Source of the DNA: a virus
DNA length: 64,000 nt
Direction: 5' to 3' (one strand)
IMG/VR virus record: IMGVR_UViG_3300038463_000730
Coordinates: 62,001 to 126,000 of that record
Under the pieces are notes generated by a model. That model was not told where the DNA came from, made no database searches, and was given only the letters and a program-made list of their open reading frames with translations. Of the stretch, positions 44,242 to 52,606 are shown in pieces (the stretch's first letter is position 1; each line of letters begins with the position of its first letter). The position numbers and the translations under genes are program-made.

Positions 44242-44933
44242 TTCAATACTCGCAATCTTCGATCAACGAACAACTTGGCTAAGAAATACGCCATCTCGAT
44301 TTCTTTGTTCATTTGTTCGGCCAGTTGAGCAAGTCTTCCCTTTGCTTGGTCATCGTAGGTTGGGCCATCGACCGGAGCCTGAGGAGGACTCATGGGAAAA
44401 TTCTTACTTGGCCATGTCTTCGGAGCGATCGGGCTGCCAGGATATACACCAGGATAGCCACCCTTAATTGTAGCAATCTTACGCATCATTTCTTCCATGC
44501 GTTTCTGCTTATCAAACGTACTCGGATCATAACCAACTCGACGAGAATAGGGCGAGGTCGATACACCGGAACTACCCCAATAGTCCTGACGTTCCCGATC
44601 GCGTTCACGTTCACGTTTCATCAGTTCTTCCAAAGGTTTGAAAATAAAGTCTTCATCATTGTCCCCTTCATACTGGAGGGGAACCTTTAGGCTTTCCTCG
44701 TACTCTGCTTTGGCCTTCTCATAGACCTGCTTACGATATTCTCGTTCTTTCGCTTCTTTACTTCGAATGAGTTGCTTTTCATCCGAAGAAATGAATAAAT
44801 CAAGATAAGCCTTGAGTTCCTCATTCGAGGCGCAACGACCTGTAAAGATCGCCATGGCAATCTCGGTCATTCGAGCTTGTTTGTCCGAGACTACCGACTC
44901 AACCTCTTCGACGTTTTCTTTCTTATCAGTCAT
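44238..44933 (-). CDS. Hypothetical protein A of a paralogous pair
   Basis: 231 residues. The N-terminal block (TEIAMAIFTGRCASNEELKA, then LDLFISSDEKQLI) and the C-terminal block (EIEMAYFLAKLFVDRRLRVLK) match those of the next gene upstream. Between them is a longer charged helix (EREYRKQVYEKAKAEYEES) and a Pro/Gly/Tyr-rich linker. AAGGAAAAG precedes the ATG. The pair follows the tubulin-like gene in the same transcript, so filament-partner roles are possible. Confidence 0.78.
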   Translation of the reverse strand: MTDKKENVEEVESVVSDKQARMTEIAMAIFTGRCASNEELKAYLDLFISSDEKQLIRSKEAKEREYRKQVYEKAKAEYEESLKVPLQYEGDNDEDFIFKPLEELMKRERERDRERQDYWGSSGVSTSPYSRRVGYDPSTFDKQKRMEEMMRKIATIKGGYPGVYPGSPIAPKTWPSKNFPMSPPQAPVDGPTYDDQAKGRLAQLAEQMNKEIEMAYFLAKLFVDRRLRVLK

Positions 44934-44940
44934 CTTTTCC

Positions 44941-45360
44941 TTACTTCAGGACCTTCAAACGGCGGTCCACGAATCTCTTTGCTAAAAAGAAAGATAACTC
45001 GACCTCTTTATCGACAAGAGTCCCTAGCTGAGCTAATGCAGATTTTTCACGTTCCTCGTACGTGTCCTCCGAAAACGGGTCATTCGTGTACATGTAACTC
45101 TTTGCACTTGTCCAAGGATCATTTGGGTCGTCAGTACCGACCCAACTAGGCGCCATACTATGATAGGAATTAGCAGTATGGCTTTGGTACTGACGATTCA
45201 ATTCCTCAGCTTTGATTACCTCAGCTTTCTCTTCAGAAGAAATGAACCAACCTAGAAAATCATCAAGGTCTTTGTTTTGACCACAACGCTCGGCAAATAT
45301 CTGCTTCGCTAGCTGCGTTACCTGAGCTGATTTCGAGACTGCCTCATCGTCTTTTGTCAT
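44941..45360 (-). CDS. Hypothetical protein B of a paralogous pair
   Basis: 139 residues. TQLAKQIFAERCGQNKDLDD, FLGWFISSEEKAEVIKAEE and EVELSFFLAKRFVDRRLKVLK align end to end with the protein at 44238, but the central linker is shorter. It starts 2 bases after the tubulin-like stop, with AAAAGGATAAGT before the ATG. A duplicated gene; function unknown. Confidence 0.78.
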   Translation of the reverse strand: MTKDDEAVSKSAQVTQLAKQIFAERCGQNKDLDDFLGWFISSEEKAEVIKAEELNRQYQSHTANSYHSMAPSWVGTDDPNDPWTSAKSYMYTNDPFSEDTYEEREKSALAQLGTLVDKEVELSFFLAKRFVDRRLKVLK

Positions 45361-45362
45361 AC

Positions 45363-46718
45363 TTATCCTTTTCGTTTATCAATTACGTTATTCATCAGCT
45401 TACCAAATGATGAACGATTAGCTGCAACCTTCTCACGAATCTTTTGAGCTTCGTTAATAGTGTCATGAACGCCTGTGTCTAGATTCAATGTCAGATTACG
45501 AGCTGCGTCTTTTGTTCGGACGTTTTCGCTCAACGATTTGGATTCGTTCTTTAGTTGGGTGACACGTGACTCAGGAAGCCCGAGTCCGGCAAACCAACTG
45601 TAGATCTTGACTTCATCCGTACCATCTTCGATCGTATAGATACCCTTGAAAACGCCTTTCGGGTTTCCACACTGCTCGTTCACCATCGCCAACGCATAAT
45701 TCGTATGCATTGATGGAATCCGATCCCATACTGCCTTGGGAGCAGTCAAAATCACTCCGACATAACGCGATTGCGTCAAATCGAATCCTCCAGCTAACAA
45801 GTTTCCGTTCAGATTTTCCATAACAGCCTCAGCCAGAGCCGTTTCACCAACATAATTCTTGACAACCATCTCACCGTATACCGACAAACCTTCTCCATCC
45901 GTAAGCAACTTTCCCCACTCCATCGGATCCAAACCTTTTACGTCCGAAGGCATCGAACTAAGCGTGTTGAACATATCGACCGGCTCAACAATCGCACGGT
46001 TTGCTACCTTGTAGAAATCCAACTGGCTAACGTTCGAATAGATCGATTCGATCTTCGCATTATCCACTACGATTAGATTGTTGATCTTTTTCGTTTGTGC
46101 AAATTTCGAAAGCTTGGCCAGAGTCTCCAGAGCATTGTGTTTTGTCTGGGCGTCCTCGGCATTCATCGGTAGCGCCGCCATAACAGCGAGCGGCTTCCCC
46201 GTGCTGCTGAGAATATCGACCATAGTCTCGCAAGAACCAGCTCCAGAACCGCCACCCAAACTGATACATAGTAGGTTGACTTGTGCAGAATCCAGTTTCG
46301 CCGAAATAAGCTCGGCAATCGAATCTTTATGTGCTTCGGCAGCAGCATGACCAATCGAAAGTTCTTTGGCGGCTCCACCAAGACCGTAGTCTAATAAGAG
46401 TTTATTAGATTCTGGGACATCGATGAACTTCAAATCCTGTGTAGCCGTGTTGATAACGATCGTGTCATAACCGTTCTTGTAAAACGCCTCGGCTAGTCTT
46501 GATCCGGCTTGGCCAGAGCCAACCACTCCTATTCTGATCGATCGCGTTTTCTTTTCTACTACTTTGGCTGCCATATCTGCTTTCTGAGCAAGCTTAGCCT
46601 TCAATGCTGCTAGTTTGGTTGGGTCGAGTGCTTCACTATCTGTGTTTGTTTTGTCTTTTAAGTCGTCCACTAATTCCTCACGAATGTTTTCTGTTGTTAC
46701 TGACTTCGCACTCATCAT
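45363..46718 (-). CDS. Tubulin/FtsZ-superfamily GTPase
   Basis: 451 residues from ATG 46718 (46715 also possible; the frame to 46769 overlaps the dehydratase gene). After a charged ~60-residue extension comes the GTP-binding domain: GVVGSGQAGSRLAEAF (T1 loop, 64-79), then the tubulin signature GGGSGAGS at 155-162, and a T7-like catalytic loop GLDPMEWGKLL with Asp264 and Glu267. The C-terminal half is alpha/beta with a basic tail, KLMNNVIDKRKG. Such proteins form dynamic filaments; phage examples (PhuZ, TubZ) position DNA or capsids. Its subfamily is unclear. Confidence 0.85.
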   Translation of the reverse strand: MMSAKSVTTENIREELVDDLKDKTNTDSEALDPTKLAALKAKLAQKADMAAKVVEKKTRSIRIGVVGSGQAGSRLAEAFYKNGYDTIVINTATQDLKFIDVPESNKLLLDYGLGGAAKELSIGHAAAEAHKDSIAELISAKLDSAQVNLLCISLGGGSGAGSCETMVDILSSTGKPLAVMAALPMNAEDAQTKHNALETLAKLSKFAQTKKINNLIVVDNAKIESIYSNVSQLDFYKVANRAIVEPVDMFNTLSSMPSDVKGLDPMEWGKLLTDGEGLSVYGEMVVKNYVGETALAEAVMENLNGNLLAGGFDLTQSRYVGVILTAPKAVWDRIPSMHTNYALAMVNEQCGNPKGVFKGIYTIEDGTDEVKIYSWFAGLGLPESRVTQLKNESKSLSENVRTKDAARNLTLNLDTGVHDTINEAQKIREKVAANRSSFGKLMNNVIDKRKG

Positions 46719-46732
46719 ATATCGCTTAATTC

Positions 46733-47695
46733 TCAGAGATTTAGGTAGAATTTGTTGTTTTGATACCACTCAATTGTGTTGGCAATTCCGTTCCGGAATT
46801 TGATTCCAGGGGTCCATCCCAGGTTCTTAATTTTCGTTGTATCGACAGCATATCTAAAGTCATGGCCGGGGCGATCTTTGACAAACGAGATCAAATCATG
46901 TCCCGCTCCCATTACTTTGCAAACCTCATGAACAACCTCAATATTGGAGAACTCCTGGCAAGCCGATACGTTGTACGTTTCGTTCGGCGGAGCTGACTTC
47001 ATGATCGTCAAAATGGCTGCACAGTTATCGAACACGTGGGTCCAATCACGCAACTGCAACCCTTGCCCGTAAACAGGGATCGGTGTCTTATCCATGATGC
47101 ACTTGACAATCTTGGGAATGAACTTCTCCGGCGTCTGGCGTGGTCCGTAATTGTTTGACGGTCTAACAATGTTAAAGGGTAAATCAAATGTTGCCGAGGC
47201 CGCTCGCACGAGCAGTTCGCCGGATGCCTTCGATGCTGAATACGGATTCCGAGGACCAAGTGGGTTGTCTTCGCTCCACGGCGCCTCGCCATCAGCAAGT
47301 TGACCATAGACCTCATCCGTGCTGATGTAGATCAGTCTACCAACCTTGTGTTTGACACATGCGTTGATGACATTCTGGGTGCCTAGAATGTTGTTCTTAA
47401 CGAAGATGTTCGGGTTCTCAATCGATGTATCAACGAATGTTTCGGCAGCACCGTGGATGACTATATCTGGATTTTCAATAGAAAATACGTTGTCCATAAT
47501 ATGGTCGTCGCAAACATCCACAATATAGAATTGGTGATTCTTGTTTGCGTAGACTGAGTTGAGGTGATTCTTTCGAGATACCCGATCAATACTAGTGAAA
47601 GTGTACGGATGCTTTTCGTAAATAGCCTTGCGTAGAAAATTCGAAAAGATGAAACCAAGCGAACCGGTGACCAATACTTTTTGTCTATCACTCAT
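46733..47695 (-). CDS. dTDP-glucose 4,6-dehydratase-like (RmlB-type) SDR enzyme
   Basis: 320 residues. NAD-binding VTGSLGFIFSN (9-19), AAETFVDTS, the catalytic STDEVYG and YSASK (Tyr-x-x-x-Lys), and NNYGPRQTPEKFIPK match extended SDR nucleotide-sugar dehydratases. It probably makes a 4-keto-6-deoxy sugar nucleotide as donor precursor. AAGGAAGAT precedes the ATG. With the glycosyltransferases upstream it forms a glycan-modification cluster. Confidence 0.92.
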   Translation of the reverse strand: MSDRQKVLVTGSLGFIFSNFLRKAIYEKHPYTFTSIDRVSRKNHLNSVYANKNHQFYIVDVCDDHIMDNVFSIENPDIVIHGAAETFVDTSIENPNIFVKNNILGTQNVINACVKHKVGRLIYISTDEVYGQLADGEAPWSEDNPLGPRNPYSASKASGELLVRAASATFDLPFNIVRPSNNYGPRQTPEKFIPKIVKCIMDKTPIPVYGQGLQLRDWTHVFDNCAAILTIMKSAPPNETYNVSACQEFSNIEVVHEVCKVMGAGHDLISFVKDRPGHDFRYAVDTTKIKNLGWTPGIKFRNGIANTIEWYQNNKFYLNL

Positions 47696-47702
47696 ATCTT
47701 CC

Positions 47703-48032
47703 TTACATCCTGCTGAAAATTCTAAGCACTATGTCCAGCTGTTCATACAGTTTGTCGTACGTATCACAATAGATTTGCATGACAGATGACTCCTGCCATC
47801 CTTTTCCAGTAAACACATTGATCACGATGACATGCTCACCATAGTATCCAACGTCGATTGTATATCGGCCATTATGAACAGCCATCATGTCTTGCGACAG
47901 ATATTGATCTTCCATCCGTTTCGATTCGTCGATGTTCATGTTAGAATAGAACACCTCCACGAAACCTCTAAGGTCAATAGGTCTTGAATAGCTGTACGGA
48001 ACGGTCATGTCGTATGGGTTGGCACGAAACAT
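47703..48032 (-). CDS. Hypothetical protein
   Basis: 109 residues, acidic and tyrosine-rich, mixed alpha/beta. The ATG overlaps the upstream TAA (TAATG) with AAGAAG before it. No family recognised. It lies within the sugar-modification cluster. Confidence 0.76.
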   Translation of the reverse strand: MFRANPYDMTVPYSYSRPIDLRGFVEVFYSNMNIDESKRMEDQYLSQDMMAVHNGRYTIDVGYYGEHVIVINVFTGKGWQESSVMQIYCDTYDKLYEQLDIVLRIFSRM

Positions 48033-48367
48033 TACTTCTTTTTTGGATACGTAACGTTCGCCACTGTAATACAGATCGATTTCTCAACATCCGGGCTACA
48101 ACAACCATCGCCGCACCCGCTGTAAGCTTCGGCTTCAGCCGTGAAGCAGATATCTTTTGTTCCAAACAATTTGGATAGTTTCGTTAGATGCTCAAACGTA
48201 ACCGTTTCGTCAAGACTGAACTCAAGACACTTCTGTTTCTCCATCCACTTTATGCCAGAGCTGTTTATGTAGCGAGCAAAAATACCCTCTAATTCTACGC
48301 TAAGTTGATGTTGAATTGTTCGTTGAGGCGACAATGTTTTCGTGGCTGGTTTTTTCTTGGAGGCCAT
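48032..48367 (-). CDS. Hypothetical protein with Cys-rich C-terminus
   Basis: 111 residues from ATG 48367, set by AAAAGGATC 9 bases upstream. The N-terminus is Lys/Thr-rich. Near the end is SGCGDGCCSPD, which could bind metal. It overlaps the end of the glycosyltransferase gene by 68 bases, which is large for this genome but supported by a good ribosome site. Function unknown. Confidence 0.75.
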   Translation of the reverse strand: MASKKKPATKTLSPQRTIQHQLSVELEGIFARYINSSGIKWMEKQKCLEFSLDETVTFEHLTKLSKLFGTKDICFTAEAEAYSGCGDGCCSPDVEKSICITVANVTYPKKK

Positions 48368-49178
48368 AGTTCGGATCCTTTTCATATGATTCACTATCGA
48401 CAATGTATTTATCTGCCCATTTGCTACGAAAATGTTTCACGTTGGATGACATGAATAAACGGTTTACCGGATTCTTGAGAAGCGTAACGGATTCGGCATG
48501 CAGGATATTAGTAGCCCCACAATAGATGACATTCTTAGCTGTCGCCTTCCTGATGGCCAGGCACAGATCAATATCCTCAAACGCCCACTGATATTTCTCG
48601 TCCATACCCCCGATACCACTCTTATTTTGAGTCCAAACATTACGATAGTCTCCGGCTCGTGTCATCAACACGGCTCCCGTTACGGACTGGAAGTAGCGAT
48701 TCTGTTTGGCATGATCATCTACCGTCTCACCGGCACGAAAATGCCACGGCATCCCACCCTTATGCGTAGGAAAATAGACTCCAGCATGTTGCAGTTTCTT
48801 CGGTTCATTGGTAAACATCAGTCGAGCCCCGACGACGCACGTTCGGTCATCAAGGCAATCAAGCATCGCCTGAATTGACCCGGTGTCTTGTAGAACAACA
48901 TCGTTGTTCAATAGCATGACGACATCGTTGTCTTCCGGAGCGGCTTGGTTGAAGATGTAGTTCATGCCTTCGGCGAAGTTCTGACGGTTGTTAGGATACT
49001 CATAGACACGGACATTAGGGCCCCAGGTCCGGGCTTCCTGAACCGTGCCATCTTCCGAACCGTTGTCTTTGATATGCCAGGTATGCTCGATACCTTCCAG
49101 AGCAGGCATGAGCGAGACCTTGAGGGTTCGTAACATACTGAGCCCGTTCCATGTCAGTGTCATCAGATGTAGCATCAT
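48300..49178 (-). CDS. GT2-family glycosyltransferase (GT-A fold)
   Basis: 292 residues from ATG 49178 (overlaps the upstream stop, ATGA; AAAGGA just before). TLTWNGLSMLRTLKVSL, IKDNGSEDGT, VMLLNNDVVL (metal-binding DxD position) and AFEDIDLCLAIRKA are the GT2 landmarks. The C-terminal FRSKWADKYI segment resembles FTKKWADKLV in the other GT2 gene of the cluster, a sign of common origin. Donor and acceptor unknown. Confidence 0.88.
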   Translation of the reverse strand: MMLHLMTLTWNGLSMLRTLKVSLMPALEGIEHTWHIKDNGSEDGTVQEARTWGPNVRVYEYPNNRQNFAEGMNYIFNQAAPEDNDVVMLLNNDVVLQDTGSIQAMLDCLDDRTCVVGARLMFTNEPKKLQHAGVYFPTHKGGMPWHFRAGETVDDHAKQNRYFQSVTGAVLMTRAGDYRNVWTQNKSGIGGMDEKYQWAFEDIDLCLAIRKATAKNVIYCGATNILHAESVTLLKNPVNRLFMSSNVKHFRSKWADKYIVDSESYEKDPNYGLQEKTSHENIVASTNNSTST

Positions 49179-49618
49179 TGTCCTTTTATCCAAGAGAGTT
49201 CCGAAGTTAGATCATTTCTCTTAGCCTGTAACTGTTCCATTTCATTTCGATAGATATCCTTTAGTTCTTCACGCTGGTTATCTATATCGAGGATCTTCTT
49301 TTCAAGTGCCGCGACACGCTCGGCACCACGTAACTTGTTCTCTTCGTAATACTCTTGCATCAACAACATATCTTCGTTTCCATCCTCGTCACGAGGAGGA
49401 AGAACGGTTACACATACATTACGATCCTTCACCACCATCCGGACTTCCGGGCGATGACCCGAGGCATAGATGATATCACCCGCGCGAGTCCGGCCAACCT
49501 TCTTAGCCGTGCTCATCAAAGCATGAAGGTCTTGCTCGGCGTGCCACGCTGCATGATCAGGTAGCCATCGACTAGCGAATTGTTCTACCGCATGATTAGT
49601 TAAGGTAAACTGTTTCAT
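49175..49618 (-). CDS. Hypothetical protein with C-terminal coiled coil
   Basis: 147 residues. The N-terminal ~75 residues (LTNHAVEQFASRWLPDH, then VRMVVKDRNVCVTVLPPRDED) form a small alpha/beta domain. Residues about 90-140 are a strong coiled coil (NKLRGAERVAALEKKILDID). The end of the gene overlaps the glycosyltransferase start. No function known. Confidence 0.78.
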   Translation of the reverse strand: MKQFTLTNHAVEQFASRWLPDHAAWHAEQDLHALMSTAKKVGRTRAGDIIYASGHRPEVRMVVKDRNVCVTVLPPRDEDGNEDMLLMQEYYEENKLRGAERVAALEKKILDIDNQREELKDIYRNEMEQLQAKRNDLTSELSWIKGQ

Positions 49619-49619
49619 G

Positions 49620-50627
49620 TTACAACCCCACAGTTAGTGTTCCAAGGAACAACCAATTAGCTCCAGTATCGAACCCGAGTGTAGGACCGAGATACAGGTT
49701 CTTCATCAACGGGAAATGCTGTCCGATGTTGTAACTAACCGGTGTCACAAGTAAGGCCAGATTACGGTTAACCACCGCATAACCAATACCAACATCCAAG
49801 AAAGTCCAATCCGGCGTCGTCTTCGACTCCCCGTAGGACATAAGTGAAACTGCCAACGATGGCACAACGTCAAAGTTATGAGCTGGTAGTGCGAGGCCAC
49901 CGCTGATACCCATGTAGAGACGTGGGTTCCAGAAAGACCACGAAGCAGCGGGAACTTGTTGTTCAAATCTTGAGGAGTCGATCGGAACGGCATATGTTTT
50001 CCCATCTGAGTCGATCATCATCTTGTTGTAGACATAGTCGCGATCATTCGCATCTTTGCCAATCACCGTAACCACGGTATACTTGCGTGGATAAACCTGG
50101 TAATCCCATGGAGTCGGGCTCCATGAAGAAAAAGATACTTGGCCGATCGGAATCGGAACCCCACCATCGGATACATCTTCATTAAGTTTAAGCTCTGGAG
50201 CTGTCTTGGCGTAGCCATAAGGGTCCGGACACGCCACAGACTTTCCATCACAGATAATCGACGGAGGAGGACCGGCATCGACATTTGTATCGGTACCGGT
50301 TGACTTGGCGTTCGTAACATTTTGACCAATTGTCGAAACCGAAACAACATTGATGCCATCTACTTTTGCCCCAAGCCCGTTTAGGTTATCCTGGATAGTT
50401 TTCAAGTTGACATCGTTTGCCGTAGCAAGACTAGCTATGTCCGCTTTTGTAGCGTAGCTGTCCTGGGCACGAATGACGTTGTTTGCTAACTGCTGAGTAG
50501 CGACGTTTTGATCCTGAATTGCTTTCTGTTGCTTGGCCAGATCAGTTTGCTTGACGATGATGAACACGATGCCTGCACTTAACAGGATCGCGATCAGATA
50601 AATTAACGCTCGTTCTTTTAGGCTCAT
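49620..50627 (-). CDS. Membrane-anchored protein with coiled coil and beta domain
   Basis: 335 residues from ATG 50627 (MSLKERALIYLIAILLSAG), overlapping the upstream stop (ATGA). A single N-terminal membrane helix (about 7-27) is followed by a coiled coil (29-90), a Gly/Pro-rich linker and a beta-rich C-terminal domain (PRLYMGISGGLALP to GTLTVGL). Type II membrane protein, perhaps facing the periplasm. No lysis-protein signature is clear. Confidence 0.78.
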   Translation of the reverse strand: MSLKERALIYLIAILLSAGIVFIIVKQTDLAKQQKAIQDQNVATQQLANNVIRAQDSYATKADIASLATANDVNLKTIQDNLNGLGAKVDGINVVSVSTIGQNVTNAKSTGTDTNVDAGPPPSIICDGKSVACPDPYGYAKTAPELKLNEDVSDGGVPIPIGQVSFSSWSPTPWDYQVYPRKYTVVTVIGKDANDRDYVYNKMMIDSDGKTYAVPIDSSRFEQQVPAASWSFWNPRLYMGISGGLALPAHNFDVVPSLAVSLMSYGESKTTPDWTFLDVGIGYAVVNRNLALLVTPVSYNIGQHFPLMKNLYLGPTLGFDTGANWLFLGTLTVGL

Positions 50628-51454
50628 ACTGCACCCCATTTAATGTGAAGATTGGCATCCCAAACTAGTTTGTCTGCCCATTTCTTTGTGAAGATCTGGC
50701 GTGCCTTCGTATACAAAGAAGCTGTATCGAGCGCCTTACTTGTCATCTTGCCGAAATGGGTGACCGGCACAGGAACAGTAGACATCGCTATTCCAGCGCT
50801 CATGGCTCGCATAGACAGGTCGGTGTCCTCAAAGTAAGCAAGGCCGAACTCACTAGAGAACGGCCCTTCATCACCAGGCAGGACCAACTTGTCGAAGACC
50901 TTCTTCGAACCTACCAAACACCAGCCAGACAAGTAGTCTACCAACGTGCCATCACCAAACACTCCGTCCTCTCGAACGAAGTTCAGAGCGGGGTTGAGGT
51001 GACCTACGGTTGGTCCGGCCAGTTCCCCTCGCATCGCTGCCTGAAACAGCGGCACGGTCCAGTTGTGGTGGTCCGAGCGAACTCGAATATCATTGTTTAG
51101 GAACAGGACATTCGGAGCTGAAGCCAACTTGTAGCCGCGATTGCATGCTTGAGCAAAACCGCGGTTCTCCGGAAGCCGGTGGTAGACAGGAGGATTGGCT
51201 GTCGCGATGAGCTTCAATTGACCAAGTTGGTCGTTGTTTATTTCTCGCCGATCTCGTCTATAACAAGCTTCCTCGTATTCACTCATCAAATCTTGATGAA
51301 ACGATGTCAGCTTCTCTTGCGTCTCGTCCGTGCTTCCGTTGTCCACGACAATGATTTCGTTGTCGGAACCAAGCCGGACAAGATCACGGAGGCAATCGCG
51401 AGTGAAATTGTATTTGTTCCAAACCGGAATGACGATGCTTAGGTTAAAATCCAT
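50624..51454 (-). CDS. GT2-family glycosyltransferase (GT-A fold)
   Basis: 276 residues. LSIVIPVWNKYNFTRDCL, IIVVDNGSTDETQ, NRGFAQACNRG, VLFLNNDIRV (DxD position) and YFEDTDLSMRAMSAG are classic GT2 motifs. The C-terminal FTKKWADKLVWD is shared with the GT2 enzyme at 48300. It likely adds a sugar to a protein or glycan in the cytoplasm. Acceptor unknown. Confidence 0.92.
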   Translation of the reverse strand: MDFNLSIVIPVWNKYNFTRDCLRDLVRLGSDNEIIVVDNGSTDETQEKLTSFHQDLMSEYEEACYRRDRREINNDQLGQLKLIATANPPVYHRLPENRGFAQACNRGYKLASAPNVLFLNNDIRVRSDHHNWTVPLFQAAMRGELAGPTVGHLNPALNFVREDGVFGDGTLVDYLSGWCLVGSKKVFDKLVLPGDEGPFSSEFGLAYFEDTDLSMRAMSAGIAMSTVPVPVTHFGKMTSKALDTASLYTKARQIFTKKWADKLVWDANLHIKWGAV

Positions 51455-51496
51455 AACCCGTCATGAACGAACGAGTGCCCGTATCGTCACGAACGA

Positions 51497-52582
51497 TTAG
51501 ACGCACAATTTCATGATTTTATCGGTAACGATTCGCCAATCGTATTGCTCGATAATTTGCGCGCTTGCTGCATTGTGATTCTTTTTGATCTCAGTGAAAT
51601 TCTCGTACAAATGACGCAGCTTCGAAACCGCATCGTCTACCGATGGGTAGAAATAACTCGTATTGATTTTTGACTCCCAATACAGAGCTTTTCTCGGAGC
51701 GTAATCTTCCTTGCCATCGATCAAGATCGAGTTATCCAGGCTCAAATAATCAAGCTGCCCGCCGAAGTTCGGCGCGACCACGACCAGGCCCGCGGCCAGG
51801 GCTTCGAGCCCAGGGAAGAAGAATCCTTCGGCGTGTGTCATCGTGAACAAAGCATCGCAGCTACGGTACAAGTCCTGAATGTCAGTGATAAACTCATTGA
51901 CGATCCGAACCTCAGCCTTTTTGTACGTCTGCCGAAACGTATCGTAAATGTCGTTGAACGAAACCTCAAACTGTTGCTCTGGTTTCTTATTCACAACCTT
52001 TAGGACGAGACAGACATCCTCATTTTTATCGAAGGCCTTTCCGAAAACCTCCAACAAGCCTGGAAGATTTTTCCTTACATGTGGCTGAGCGATATTGGCA
52101 AGGATCCTGAATTTACCCTTGGTCTTTAACGGATACGGTTTTGCATTTCGATATCGGTCCAGATCAATTCCATGAGGAACCATGGTCATGATGTTTTCCG
52201 GGACACCCGACTCACGAAAGATCTCGTACGCATATCGAGATGGCGGAATTAACCGGTCACAGTATTTGTAGAACTTGGTGAAACCTTCTGGTAGGGCGTT
52301 CTTACCTTTGAACTCGAAACACCAGATAGCTAGCCTGTTCTTCGCTCCATTAGCCAAGTAACGAGGAAAATTACCAGGAGCAGTATAGGTAAGCTGCGCA
52401 TCGTACTGGCCCGTTGGAACCTGTTTCAAAAAAGGCTTCAGATCTTCCGGAAGAGTCTTCTCTCCATCGGTACTAACCAGCTCTACATCGTGTTCCTTGC
52501 GGACTAATTCACGACTGATACTTTGTGCTACATGTGCCCAAGAATGGTTCTTACCGAGATAGCCTTGCCACTTTATTCTCAT
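51497..52582 (-). CDS. GT4-family glycosyltransferase (GT-B fold)
   Basis: 361 residues. N-terminal SWAHVAQSISRELVRKEHDVEL and VPHGIDLDRYRN, then RILANIAQPHVRKNLPGLLEV in the donor half and the EGFFFPGLEALAAG motif (E-x7-E) that contacts the nucleotide sugar. It is the family-typical size. It lies upstream of the GT2 gene in the same cluster. Acceptor unknown. Confidence 0.92.
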   Translation of the reverse strand: MRIKWQGYLGKNHSWAHVAQSISRELVRKEHDVELVSTDGEKTLPEDLKPFLKQVPTGQYDAQLTYTAPGNFPRYLANGAKNRLAIWCFEFKGKNALPEGFTKFYKYCDRLIPPSRYAYEIFRESGVPENIMTMVPHGIDLDRYRNAKPYPLKTKGKFRILANIAQPHVRKNLPGLLEVFGKAFDKNEDVCLVLKVVNKKPEQQFEVSFNDIYDTFRQTYKKAEVRIVNEFITDIQDLYRSCDALFTMTHAEGFFFPGLEALAAGLVVVAPNFGGQLDYLSLDNSILIDGKEDYAPRKALYWESKINTSYFYPSVDDAVSKLRHLYENFTEIKKNHNAASAQIIEQYDWRIVTDKIMKLCV

Positions 52583-52606
52583 GCACGAACATATATCAGT
52601 TCCAGA

